From an uncultured candidate division Zixibacteria bacterium (lineage in GTDB: Bacteria; Zixibacteria; MSB-5A5; GN15; PGXB01), in assembly GCA_937925655.1 (NCBI GenBank), contig CALAMC010000020.1:1-64000 (forward strand): a DNA stretch of 64,000 nt, in the 5' to 3' direction. Each line of letters starts with the position of its first letter. Position 1 is the stretch's first letter. Below, piece after piece: positions 1-8,266 of this stretch. A program made the position numbers and the translations under genes. The notes beneath the pieces are model-generated. The model saw only the letters and a list, made by a program, of their open reading frames with translations, did no database searches and was not told where the DNA came from.

Positions 1-1337
1 AGTCCGCCGTTTTGATAGTGCAAGGTCGGATAGATGAGCATCGGCTCCTTCGATATGTCGATCCCGAACCGCTTGTACAAAATGAACTTCCCGGGGAATT
101 CCCGTTCGACCGTCCCCTCGCCCTGGAGCATGTCGATCATCGGCGAATCCAGCCAGATGCCGAGCTTGCCGGTCGGCGTCGGGATGCCCTTGGCCTTGAC
201 GACACATTCCTTGATGATCGCCGCCGCCTCGACATCGCGCGGTTCGCGCTCGTTGACAAACTGCAATCCGTCGATATTGACCAGATTGGCGCCCGAACCG
301 CGGAATTTTTCGGTGATCAGGATGCCTTCGGCCTGCTCCGGAAACACGATTCCGGTCGGATGGTACTGCACGGTGTGCAAAAAGCAGACCGGGACGCCGG
401 CCCGGTAACCCATGACGATCCCGTCGGCGGTCGCGCCGTAATGGTTGGTGGTCATGAATCCCTGTATGTGCAAACGACCGCAGCCGCCGGTGGCCATGAC
501 GACCGCCTTGGCTTTGACAATGAGATATTCTTCCGTTTCGAGATTATACAGCACCGCCCCGGCACACTGGCCCTTGTCGTTGAGAATAAGTTCCACTGCC
601 GGTGAAAATTCGATTACTTGTATGTCGTCGGGGTGATTGCGAGCCTCGTCGCGTATCGTTCGCATCATTTCGGCACCGGTGATGTCGGCCGCATAGTGCA
701 TCCTCTTACGTGATGTCCCGCCGCCGTGGATGGTACGCAAACGTCCGTCGGGGTCTTTCGAGAAATTGCACCCCAGCGATTCCAGCCACTTGATGGCATC
801 GGGCGCCTTGGTCACCAGCGTCTCGACCAGTTCCGGGACATTCTTGAAATGCCCGCCGCCCATGACGTCGAGATAATGATAGTACGGACTGTCTTTATGA
901 CCCTTGGAGGCGGCCTGGATGCCGCCCTCGGCCATCATGGTGTTGGCGTCGCCGTGCCGAAGCTTGGTCGCAATGATAACCTTGCAGCCGTCCTTTATGG
1001 CATACAGGGCCGCGGCCGTCCCCGAACCGCCGCCGCCGATGACCAGCACGTCGGTTTCATAATCGATTTTGCTCAAGTCTATTTTGGCCGGATCGACGCG
1101 GCTTTTGGCCTCCAGGACGTCGGCCATTTCATGGGCGATGCGGTACCCCTTGGATGGACCGACCTTGAGCTCCCGCCGGCCTTCTTCCTTGACATCGGGA
1201 TGGTACTGCAGCATTTCGGTGCGCTGGTCGAGCGAGAGAAAGGGAACTTCTTCGTTCTTTCGTTTGCGTTCGACACGCTCCGCACGGGTTGATTCGACTA
1301 TTTTTATTAATTGTTTTAATTCCTCTGGATATGGCAT
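1..1337 (-). CDS. Fumarate reductase/succinate dehydrogenase-type flavoprotein subunit, C-terminus cut by the window edge
   Basis: FAD-dependent subunit that interconverts fumarate and succinate, or reduces fumarate with thiols or quinols. Translating the minus strand from the ATG at 1337 gives about 445 residues with no stop before the edge. A dinucleotide-binding segment GGGGSGTAAA follows about 90 N-terminal residues. Further in are VQYHPTGI and FRGSGANLVN, and at the cut edge PTLHYQNGG, which matches the HYxxGG substrate-site motif of SdhA/FrdA. The start is preceded by AAGAGG, 10 bases after the stop of the iron-sulfur gene, so the two are co-transcribed. The upstream partners are HdrB- and HdrC-like proteins instead of a cytochrome b anchor. 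This points to a soluble or peripheral complex of the TfrAB or SdhABE kind. The direction of catalysis cannot be told from sequence. The C-terminal capping/helical part lies outside the window. Confidence 0.9.
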   Translation of the reverse strand, partial: MPYPEELKQLIKIVESTRAERVERKRKNEEVPFLSLDQRTEMLQYHPDVKEEGRRELKVGPSKGYRIAHEMADVLEAKSRVDPAKIDLSKIDYETDVLVIGGGGSGTAAALYAIKDGCKVIIATKLRHGDANTMMAEGGIQAASKGHKDSPYYHYLDVMGGGHFKNVPELVETLVTKAPDAIKWLESLGCNFSKDPDGRLRTIHGGGTSRKRMHYAADITGAEMMRTIRDEARNHPDDIQVIEFSPAVELILNDKGQCAGAVLYNLETEEYLIVKAKAVVMATGGCGRLHIQGFMTTNHYGATADGIVMGYRAGVPVCFLHTVQYHPTGIVFPEQAEGILITEKFRGSGANLVNIDGLQFVNEREPRDVEAAAIIKECVVKAKGIPTPTGKLGIWLDSPMIDMLQGEGTVEREFPGKFILYKRFGIDISKEPMLIYPTLHYQNGG

Positions 1338-1347
1338 ATCAAACCTC

Positions 1348-2112
1348 TTAGAGATATCTTGTGTCTTTGGGGGTCCAGTCGTCACCCGCCGTAGCGGGTT
1401 CCAGCTCACGCTCCTGATACGTTTTCCGAAGCGTTTCAGCGTTCATGGCCTTGAGTTCCTCGAGCCCGGTTTTGTACCGCCCCGCCTCGATATTGGCCAC
1501 CATTGTCGCCAGATGCTCGGCCCGCGGCGTCAAATACGCTCCGTTCAGACGACGGGCGAGCTGGGCGATATGGTACTGCGGTGTTTCCGCGAAACAGCGG
1601 CTGGCACACAGACCGCACTGGATACAGTCGAAGGAAATCTCAGCCGCCGCCTTGATATCCCCGCGTTTGATGGCCGCGATGTAATCCATGACCTGCACGT
1701 CCATCGGACAGACTTTGGTGCAGGCATTGCACGCGACACAGCGAAAAACTTCGGGATAAAGTTCATAGATTTCTTCGGGCCTGCCCTGAAGATCCTCGAA
1801 ATTGTACGTTGCCCTTATCGCCGGATAAAATGGCAACTGGGTCAGATACATGTTCGGTTCGACCACCGTCTGGCACGCCAGCCCAGTATAGATTTTATAG
1901 TCGCCCGGTTTGCGATAAACGGTACTGCAGGCCCCGCAGACGCCGCCGCGACAGCCGCAACCCCGGATATATTTATACCCGGCGTATTCGATGGCTTTCA
2001 TTATCGTCAGCGAGTCAGGAACCTCGTATTTTTTGCCCATGACGAAGATGGGAATCATCTTGGCCGCGACCTGCGGTTTTACACCGGTGGCGGCATCTGT
2101 TGTGGAACTCAT
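1348..2112 (-). CDS. Iron-sulfur subunit of the fumarate reductase-like complex (2Fe-2S plus two 4Fe-4S sites)
   Basis: Electron-transfer partner of the adjacent flavoprotein, 254 residues. A plant-type 2Fe-2S site spans residues 52-80 (CGCRGGVCGAC, then LAC). A dicluster ferredoxin part has CVACNACTKVCP (125-136) and CIQCGLCASRC (163-173). Canonical SdhB/FrdB carries 2Fe-2S, 4Fe-4S and 3Fe-4S clusters. Here both C-terminal sites have the full CxxCxxCxxxC pattern, so two 4Fe-4S clusters are expected, closer to TfrB- or Hdr-linked proteins. The start ATG follows GAGGAAAAG, 38 bases after the HdrB-like gene. No signal peptide or membrane segment is seen, so the protein is cytoplasmic. Confidence 0.9.
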   Translation of the reverse strand: MSSTTDAATGVKPQVAAKMIPIFVMGKKYEVPDSLTIMKAIEYAGYKYIRGCGCRGGVCGACSTVYRKPGDYKIYTGLACQTVVEPNMYLTQLPFYPAIRATYNFEDLQGRPEEIYELYPEVFRCVACNACTKVCPMDVQVMDYIAAIKRGDIKAAAEISFDCIQCGLCASRCFAETPQYHIAQLARRLNGAYLTPRAEHLATMVANIEAGRYKTGLEELKAMNAETLRKTYQERELEPATAGDDWTPKDTRYL

Positions 2113-2150
2113 CTTTTCCTCACACCTCTATATCAAACGTTTTTTGCCGA

Positions 2151-3044
2151 TTATGCGGCCGATGCTTCTTTAATCAAACCTTTTTGCTTCAATATGCCCA
2201 ACGCGCTGGACCGGTTCAGGTCGAAATGACAGGCTTCAACCGGAAGTCCCAGCGCGACGGCGAGAAGCTGGGTGAAATAGAACGCCGGCATGTCTTTGGC
2301 GCCGTCGAATTTGCCGATCATCAGATCCTGACGCTTGCCCAGATTGAAATCGCACAAAGGACAGGTCAGCGCCAGCGCCTCCGCTCCGTGAGCCAGGGCG
2401 TCACGGATGATGTCATGCGAAATTTTCAGCGTGATATCCGGCGCCCCGAGAACCTGATATGACCCGCAACACTGCGTAGCCATCGGGTAGTCAATTACCT
2501 CGGCTCCGAGAGTTTCCATGAATTCACGGAATATGATCGGACGGTCAACCTTGTCGAGCGCCACTTCTTTGGGACGAAGCAGGGTGCAACCATAGTACGG
2601 TCCTACCTTGAAACCGTTAAGCGGGACCTTGACTTTCTCTTTGAGTTTATCCCAGCCGTACTGGTCGCGCATGAAATCGAGCATGTGGACAACTTTGACC
2701 GAACCGTCATAGTCCGGTTCTTCGTCCATGAACATGTTGATCGTTTTGGCCTTTTCGGCATCGTTTTTCATGATATCGTTGGCGCGCGCCAGCGTGTTGT
2801 AACACATGGAACACAGCGTCAATAGCGTGTCGTGGCCGCTTTCCCTGGCACGAATCAAATCGCGCACCGGTGCGATGAGATGAATAAGGTCATCATCGGC
2901 CAGAGAATATACCGCGCCGCAGCAGTTCCAGCGGGGCAGTTCGACCGCTTCGACCCCCAGAACCTTCAACGCCGCCAGCGCCGACTCTTCGAGATTGCGG
3001 GCTTTGGTCTTAAGCGTGCAACCGGGATAATATCCAATTTTCAT
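2151..3044 (-). CDS. Heterodisulfide reductase subunit B-like protein (two CCG domains)
   Basis: 297-residue protein with two CCG cysteine-rich domains, each of which in HdrB binds a noncubane iron-sulfur cluster. Domain 1 has YPGC near residue 9, WNCCGAVYS and LCSMC. Domain 2 has YGCTLLRP, QCCGSYQ and CPLC. Both CX(n)CCG...CXXC sets look complete, unlike SdhE-type proteins in which one set is often degenerate. In methanogens HdrB reduces CoM-S-S-CoB. In bacteria such proteins occur with lactate oxidation, sulfur or fumarate/succinate enzymes and may pass electrons to thiols or quinones. ATG at 3044 has AGGAG nine bases upstream. It lies 12 bases after the HdrC-like gene and is clearly in the same operon. 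Confidence 0.92.
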   Translation of the reverse strand: MKIGYYPGCTLKTKARNLEESALAALKVLGVEAVELPRWNCCGAVYSLADDDLIHLIAPVRDLIRARESGHDTLLTLCSMCYNTLARANDIMKNDAEKAKTINMFMDEEPDYDGSVKVVHMLDFMRDQYGWDKLKEKVKVPLNGFKVGPYYGCTLLRPKEVALDKVDRPIIFREFMETLGAEVIDYPMATQCCGSYQVLGAPDITLKISHDIIRDALAHGAEALALTCPLCDFNLGKRQDLMIGKFDGAKDMPAFYFTQLLAVALGLPVEACHFDLNRSSALGILKQKGLIKEASAA

Positions 3045-3056
3045 CAGGGGGCTCCT

Positions 3057-3464
3057 TTACGATGTCATCTTGCGAAACCCGGAGACCATGGCGATCTGCG
3101 GCAGATCGATTATCTCTTCCGGCTGCAGGTTGGAAGGTTCAATATGGTTGACATTGGCCCGCAACTTTAACAGGCGGACAGCCTCCATGACGCGGGGAAT
3201 TTCCACACCGCGCGGGCATCGGGCCTGACAAACGTGACAGGAAGCGCATATCCAGGCGGTGTTGGATCCAAGAACCTTTTCCGCCTGACCCCATTGAAGC
3301 AGGGCCATCAGCAGACGGGGAGAATAATCGAGATGCTCGATCATCGGGCACGAGCCGGAGCAGGTGCCGCACTGCATACACTGCTGGACAATCTCGCCAC
3401 TGATTTCCCTGATTTTCTGTTTGAGTTTGTCGTCGATATTCTTTGAAGTAATTTCTCGCGACAT
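3057..3464 (-). CDS. Heterodisulfide reductase subunit C-like ferredoxin
   Basis: First gene of the operon, 135 residues, with two 4Fe-4S binding motifs: CMQCGTCSGSCP (from residue 29) and CASCHVCQARCP (from residue 73), in the helical context typical of HdrC. It would carry electrons between the HdrB-like subunit and the iron-sulfur/flavoprotein pair. I use the ATG at 3464 because GAGG lies five bases upstream; the GTG one codon earlier leaves too little spacing. A GlpC-like or LutA-type role is an alternative, but the HdrB neighbour with two CCG domains favours HdrBC. Confidence 0.9.
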   Translation of the reverse strand: MSREITSKNIDDKLKQKIREISGEIVQQCMQCGTCSGSCPMIEHLDYSPRLLMALLQWGQAEKVLGSNTAWICASCHVCQARCPRGVEIPRVMEAVRLLKLRANVNHIEPSNLQPEEIIDLPQIAMVSGFRKMTS

Positions 3465-3467
3465 CAC

Positions 3468-3830
3468 AACCTCGTTAGATTTATTTAAATATCTGTTAGC
3501 CGTATTATGCCAAATTGCCCTTCGTTGTGGCCGGTTGATCTTCAGACCGACCGGCGGACCCGACGAGTTAATTAGTGAAAATTTTCACTAAGCCTGGCGT
3601 ACAAGCATAAGTCAATATATATAATATGCTTGGATTCATCAACACTTTTGAGGAAATTTTCAAAAAATTAATAAATATCGCGATCACTTGATCTGTTTAT
3701 CGGATTTACTCCAATCGATATAAAACCTTGTCCCCGAATATTGAATTCTGTAATTTAATACTAAGCAGGATAAAGACTTTCACCGTTGACATACGGTCGA
3801 TTCAATTGATCTGAATAAAAGAAAAGAGTT
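3468..3830. other. AT-rich intergenic region between divergent genes
   Basis: About 360 bases with no credible gene. It holds the 20-bp palindrome at 3572-3591 and must contain the promoter of the minus-strand redox operon and that of the RDD gene. On the minus strand a CATAAT hexamer around 3510-3515 could be a -10 box, but no good -35 was found at the right distance. The stretch 3600-3760 is notably AT-rich and otherwise featureless. Confidence 0.6.
3572..3591. promoter_or_regulatory. 20-bp perfect palindrome, candidate Rex-type operator
   Basis: TTAGTGAAAATTTTCACTAA is a perfect inverted repeat about 110 bases upstream of the HdrC-like start. Its core GTGAANNNNTTCAC matches the Rex operator consensus TTGTGAANNNNTTCACAA except for one base in each arm. 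Rex senses NADH/NAD+ and commonly controls fermentative and respiratory genes, which fits a fumarate reductase-like operon. No rex gene is in the window, so the assignment is inference. Confidence 0.5.
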
Positions 3831-4322
3831 TTGTCCGAAAATATGCTAAAATCCTTTCCGAATCTCCGGTTTGCCGGTCTGGGACCACGCTTTTGGGCCC
3901 TTGTGATAGATTTTCTCTTTTTAAGCCTTATCTTTTTCCCAATTACACAATTGGTTAAAGGCGTCTGGATTATGACTCCCGCCAACCATGCCTGGAGTTA
4001 TGGTTGGTTTATAACCGACCCCCTCTGTCTGATATTTGTGATTATTATATTTGCGTATTTCGTGTATGCCGAGGGAATCCACGGAGCGACACTCGGGAAA
4101 AAGATACTCGGGCTTCATGTCATCGGAATCGATGCCACGACTTGCGGACCAAAGCGGGCTTTTATAAGAAATTTTCTTCGTATAGTCGATGCTTTGCCCG
4201 TACTGAATATTCTTGGCGTTGTTTTGATTTTTTATTCTCCCGAAAAAGCCCGATTCGGGGACCGGATGGCCGGGACGAGGGTAGTGTCAATACCGCGGGA
4301 TATTAATAAACGGGATGATTGA
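3831..4322 (+). CDS. RDD family membrane protein
   Basis: Small integral membrane protein. It opens with the RDD signature region GLGPRFWALVIDFLFL, in which Arg and Asp flank the first helix. About three hydrophobic segments follow: residues 22-40, a PLCLIFVIIIFAYFVYAEG segment, and one near LNILGVVLIFYS. It ends with FGDRMAGTRVV, the usual RDD closing motif. RDD proteins are poorly characterised; some have been proposed to exchange ions. The start may be TTG 3831 (AAAAGAG directly upstream) or ATG 3843 (no Shine-Dalgarno). It stands alone and is convergent with the beta-propeller gene. Confidence 0.85.
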   Translation: MSENMLKSFPNLRFAGLGPRFWALVIDFLFLSLIFFPITQLVKGVWIMTPANHAWSYGWFITDPLCLIFVIIIFAYFVYAEGIHGATLGKKILGLHVIGIDATTCGPKRAFIRNFLRIVDALPVLNILGVVLIFYSPEKARFGDRMAGTRVVSIPRDINKRDD

Positions 4323-4338
4323 GTGTCGTGACGCATAT

Positions 4339-5559
4339 TCATCGATGCACCCACCTCGCGCCTGCGACCGGCCGCGGACCGTCTTCATAAACAAAAGCAA
4401 TCAAATATAAAATATCCAGCAGATTATAGGCCGTATCTCCGTTGACATTGGCCCGCCAGAGCGGCCAGCGTGGGGATTGGTCGTCGCCATATATCCAGCC
4501 AATCAAAACGAGAATGTCGAGCAGGTTGACGTCATAATCACCATTGGCGTCACCCGGCAAATAATTAAAATCCATGGTCAGCGGATTGTCGCCGACGGCA
4601 TACTTCTTTAGATACGTCCCCGAGGAATCAATCACCCTGATGGTATCATCGAAACTGGCCGTGAAACAGGTCGTATCCTGAAACAGGCTCAAGCCGTTGG
4701 TATTGACGCCGACCGTTATGGGATTATGACTATCATGATAGATTTCATAAGTCGCCGCATTATATGTAAATATCCGGCTGTTGTATGTCCAGTCCGGGGC
4801 GCAGACATAGGCGACGCCATCCGGGCCGATACTAATCTGGGCCGGATAGCCGCCAACCGCGAATGATGCCACGACCGTTTCGCTTATCGGGTCGATGACA
4901 TTAATCCGACCCGTAGTTCCCGCATAATCTCCGGTGCAGACGACGTGTATATGGCCCGAATCATCGAGACAAAGCATTTGCGGATTAAGATTGGTGCTGA
5001 TCGTCTTGACGACCGTATTGGTGGCGATTTCGATCACCGAAACAGTTCCCGGGTCATAACCGCCGGTCGAAAAATTATAGGCGCTGTTGGCGACGAAAAC
5101 CTTGCCGCCTGTAATAACCAGCCCTTCCGGCCCGTTTCCCACCGGGATTTCATCCACGATCATTCTATTTATGACATCCACATGCGCCACACTGTTATTG
5201 AAAAGTAACGAGACATAAGCAAAACGAGCGTCCGAAAAGTCCATCCAGTATGGATTGGAATATTGCGGCATGGGGATAAAATCCACCGTCGTCTCATTAT
5301 TAAGATTTATTATCTGTATTTCATTTGTGCCCGAGGCTATGACATATGCCAATGTGTCCCGAATGACAATCTGATTGGGGTATGACAATATATCTGAACC
5401 AAGCGTGATAATGTTATTCCGCACCATTCCATTAGCGAGGTTGATTTTCGACAGCGTTTCGCCGGTGGTGTTGATGACGTAGGCATGCGGATCTACGGCC
5501 TGACCGATGGAAAATATTATTCCCCATATGACAAAAACATTAATTAGTCTTCTTCCCAT
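4339..5559 (-). CDS. Secreted YncE/YVTN-type beta-propeller with dockerin-like C-terminus, candidate B12-binding partner of the receptor
   Basis: 406 residues: a signal peptide (about 1-22, ending IGQA, no lipobox cysteine), a beta-propeller at roughly 25-335 and a dockerin-like pair at 339-395. The propeller has repeated blades such as VSVIEIATNTVVKTI and INVIDPISETVVASF. The tail has GDANGDYDVNLLDILVLIG and then a second calcium-loop-like repeat with NLLDIL. It starts 16 bases after the TonB receptor, so it is in the same riboswitch-controlled transcript. In Bacteroides the surface propeller BtuG caps BtuB and binds cobalamin very tightly. Position and fold suggest an analogous role here, but BtuG is a lipoprotein and this protein is not. 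Function is inferred from context. Confidence 0.85.
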   Translation of the reverse strand: MGRRLINVFVIWGIIFSIGQAVDPHAYVINTTGETLSKINLANGMVRNNIITLGSDILSYPNQIVIRDTLAYVIASGTNEIQIINLNNETTVDFIPMPQYSNPYWMDFSDARFAYVSLLFNNSVAHVDVINRMIVDEIPVGNGPEGLVITGGKVFVANSAYNFSTGGYDPGTVSVIEIATNTVVKTISTNLNPQMLCLDDSGHIHVVCTGDYAGTTGRINVIDPISETVVASFAVGGYPAQISIGPDGVAYVCAPDWTYNSRIFTYNAATYEIYHDSHNPITVGVNTNGLSLFQDTTCFTASFDDTIRVIDSSGTYLKKYAVGDNPLTMDFNYLPGDANGDYDVNLLDILVLIGWIYGDDQSPRWPLWRANVNGDTAYNLLDILYLIAFVYEDGPRPVAGARWVHR

Positions 5560-5575
5560 ATGTTGGTCTCCTTAA

Positions 5576-7864
5576 TTATTTGGGCTGATACTTTATACCG
5601 CACGATATACACCATGAATACCCGGGCATGGGATAGTGTGCGATCAGGACATAATTTTCATCATGTACATTATCAAAACTTAAATCAAGACTCAATACCC
5701 AGTCTCTTTTGATTTTATATTTACCGCCCAGACGTGCGTTGTGAATATCATAGGCATCGTAATATTTGGTGGCGGCTTCATTGGTATAGGCCCGTCCGCT
5801 CTGGCGGATAGTGTATGCTCCATAAATATGATTCAGATCGAATTTGACCGAGTACGTCGTCGTATATCGCGGTGAAAATGGCAAATCGCTATCGTACGAA
5901 TTATGCCCCGGTGTTTTGTTGAGGGGAGAGGCGGCCGTATTTTTATAGCTAAATTCAAAACGATTATCGAATAAACCGATGGTGATAAAATCATCATGCC
6001 CGGTAATCCGGGCTGTATTGCGGTTGACCGGTCGCCAGCCGCCGTAAAGCGGCATCCAGACGATGATATCCTCGATTTTTGTATCAAACCAGGTCAATCC
6101 TGCGGAAAGGTGCAACATTTTGTAATCATACTCTGCTTTAATGCCGATTTCGAATTGCTCCGATTTTTCCGGCTTCAGTCCGGGATTGCCCCCGGATAAG
6201 GCGTCTCCCTGCCAGAACAGGGCATTGATGGGCGGAATTTTCATCGAACGTCCCCAGGAAGTCGATAGCGTATATGCAAATCCGGTGTTTTTACACAGAG
6301 CCAAAGTGACCCGAGGCGAAAGAAAATCGGCGCCGTTATTGGTCACCGTATCGCGCACCGATGTGGAATCCTTTATGGTGCGGGTAATATCATGGCGCAG
6401 GGTCCCGCCGGCGGATATAAAATCAAAAATACCGTGCACCGATAACTCGGATATGCGCGAAGCCGACAGATACAAACCATAATTATTACGGGTGGAACGG
6501 TTCATGGAAAAACGCGGGGCATAATAGTCTTCATGGTCGAGCGTCTCATGCCGCCATTGGCCGCCGATTTGCATTTCCACTTGCCCGGGAAGCGTTGCTT
6601 TCCTGTAGACATTCACGTCGTAAATATCGTTGACATAATGATTATCGAACCGCAGCGCCGGGGGCAAGGAAGCATTCGGTTCAACGAAACTTTGTTCCAG
6701 CCGGGTATATCCGGCCGTCAGACGACCGCCGCTCCCCTTATTCCCGGCAAAATCCAGATTGATTGTGTTCATCAGGCGGCGATCTATGGCATAAGCCGTC
6801 GGGCTGGGCTGCGACGCTGTCCCCGGCAACCCATGGCGGTCGCGGTATACATGCCCCGAATAACCGATTGACCCGTTCTTACCGACAAGATATTTCGCCG
6901 TCAGAAAATAATTGTACTTATCATAGGCGTTGTTTTCCCTCGTTCCCCGATAAACCTTGTTTTCGGGCTGAACCGTGTACACGTACGAAAAGGCGCCGTT
7001 CGATTGTGATCCCGCCCAGAATAATCTCGTGAATAATCTCCTTTTCAAAAAGCCGTTTTCAATCCCGGCCCTGTAACCATTGGTTTTCCACGACCCCCAG
7101 TCGCGGGCCATGGATGCGCCGGACGTCTTGACCAGCCCGGAACTCTGGGTGATGATATTGATGGCTCCGGATAAAGCATCGGGTCCATAGATGGCCGCGG
7201 CTCCGCTTTTGATAATTTCTATACGCTCGACTATATCCAGCGGGATACTGCTCAAATCGGCTTTGCCGTCGGATGGTCCATTGATACGCCGCCCGTCGAG
7301 CAAAATCAGTACATCATCAGCCGCCCCTCCCCGGATTTTCACCTCCTGACGTGCTCCCGAGGATTCGACCTGTAGCCCCTCGATACCCGAGAGCAGATCC
7401 GGCAGCGACCGAGCGCGTGATTCGGTTATGGTATGTCTGTCAATGATGGTCGCTCCGATGTCGGATACTTTTAACCTTTCATCCCGCACTTTTATCGGCG
7501 GCAGAGAATAGACAATTGGTTCGAGCTCGACGTCCACGCGAGCGGCGGCATCGAGCACGACTTCGATATTTTCCATTGTACGGGTTTTATAACCCACCGA
7601 AGAAATAATAAGTCTGTAAATTCCCGGCGGGATATTTTCCAGTGAAAAATGGCCGAGGTCGTCCGATATTGTCTTATAATTGGTGTTATCGAGAATAGCC
7701 GTGGCCGCAATCACCGGCAAACCCGACAACCGATCAAGGATATAGCCTTCAATCTTTATGTTTGATTTGGCATAAACGGCCGGTTGACAGAATATGACGC
7801 CGACAATAAATAGTGCAAAAATATACTTGAAAATCGCTTCGGAGGTGGCTATGATCGATCGCAT
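5576..7864 (-). CDS. btuB: TonB-dependent outer-membrane receptor, probable cobalamin transporter (BtuB-like)
   Basis: About 762 residues. A signal peptide (1-32) is followed by a carboxypeptidase-regulatory-like domain (about 35-115, GYILDRLSGLPVIAATAIL). Next is a plug domain (about 135-260, with RSLPDLLSGIEGLQV, KIRGG and ILLDGRRING) and then a 22-strand-type beta-barrel. The reading frame stays open upstream to 7987, but those residues overlap the riboswitch expression region and are not signal-like. The ATG at 7864, just before the hydrophobic leader, is the likely start. A cobalamin riboswitch 130 bases upstream identifies the substrate as cobalamin or a cobinamide. No BtuFCD genes are in the window. 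Confidence 0.88.
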   Translation of the reverse strand: MRSIIATSEAIFKYIFALFIVGVIFCQPAVYAKSNIKIEGYILDRLSGLPVIAATAILDNTNYKTISDDLGHFSLENIPPGIYRLIISSVGYKTRTMENIEVVLDAAARVDVELEPIVYSLPPIKVRDERLKVSDIGATIIDRHTITESRARSLPDLLSGIEGLQVESSGARQEVKIRGGAADDVLILLDGRRINGPSDGKADLSSIPLDIVERIEIIKSGAAAIYGPDALSGAINIITQSSGLVKTSGASMARDWGSWKTNGYRAGIENGFLKRRLFTRLFWAGSQSNGAFSYVYTVQPENKVYRGTRENNAYDKYNYFLTAKYLVGKNGSIGYSGHVYRDRHGLPGTASQPSPTAYAIDRRLMNTINLDFAGNKGSGGRLTAGYTRLEQSFVEPNASLPPALRFDNHYVNDIYDVNVYRKATLPGQVEMQIGGQWRHETLDHEDYYAPRFSMNRSTRNNYGLYLSASRISELSVHGIFDFISAGGTLRHDITRTIKDSTSVRDTVTNNGADFLSPRVTLALCKNTGFAYTLSTSWGRSMKIPPINALFWQGDALSGGNPGLKPEKSEQFEIGIKAEYDYKMLHLSAGLTWFDTKIEDIIVWMPLYGGWRPVNRNTARITGHDDFITIGLFDNRFEFSYKNTAASPLNKTPGHNSYDSDLPFSPRYTTTYSVKFDLNHIYGAYTIRQSGRAYTNEAATKYYDAYDIHNARLGGKYKIKRDWVLSLDLSFDNVHDENYVLIAHYPMPGYSWCISCGIKYQPK

Positions 7865-7994
7865 TCCCGTCGCGCACGACCGAGCATAGCGGAGCGAAGG
7901 CCAAAAAATATACCGCACAATCAACTCCGCGAGTTGCCGGCGGCGCGGTTGGATGTTTCCGGTCAGCCCGCGCTGACGGCAACGCAACTGTTTG

Positions 7995-8161
7995 GATACG
8001 GCAGGTCTCCTGGCTTCGGCTTCGATCCCGTCCGGGCGCCTTCCCTGTCATCGTGCGACAAGTGGCCCATTGCCCGAAACGGTAGCCTTTTACAGTAGCG
8101 GGGCTGCAACGGAATTGCACCGTTTTCCCTATTCTCCGCCCGCCGCGGGCGGCACCGTATC
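7995..8161 (-). ncRNA. Cobalamin (adenosylcobalamin-class) riboswitch
   Basis: Read on the minus strand, the conserved blocks occur in order: GGTGCC, AGGGAAAACGGTGCAATTCC, GCAGCCCCGCTACTGTAA, GGGCCACTTG, GGGAAGGCGCC, and AGCCAGGAGACCTGCC. The closing P1 stem is a perfect 7-bp pair (CCGTATC at 8155-8161 with GATACGG at 7995-8001 on the plus strand). It lies in the leader of the TonB receptor/propeller operon and should repress it when cobalamin is plentiful. Between it and the start codon are hairpins CAACTC/GAGTTG (7922-7935) and GTCAGC/GCTGAC (7962-7977), possible parts of the expression platform. Confidence 0.95.
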
Positions 8162-8212
8162 GTATGCACCAAATATATGCTTAATAGATCGAATCCGTCA
8201 AGGACTAAATAA

Positions 8213-8245
8213 TAAAAAAACCGCCGGGGGACCCCGACGGTTTTA
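8213..8245 (-). terminator. Rho-independent terminator after the DUF5684-like gene
   Basis: On the minus strand ACCGTCGGGG pairs with CCCCGGCGGT across a 3-4 base loop, with flanking A and T runs, followed by TTTTTTTATT. It lies 22 bases after the stop codon of the membrane protein gene and before the riboswitch, so it separates the two transcripts. Confidence 0.85.
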
Positions 8246-8266
8246 AGTCACGGCGTGACAGCGCAA

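Noticed and set aside
12..605. 197-codon plus-strand frame at the window start
   Set aside because: It lies antisense to the flavoprotein gene, whose FAD and substrate motifs are clear on the minus strand.
7865..7987. N-terminal extension of the TonB receptor frame
   Set aside because: It would place 41 basic, non-signal residues before the leader peptide and overlap the riboswitch expression region; ATG 7864 is followed directly by the signal sequence.
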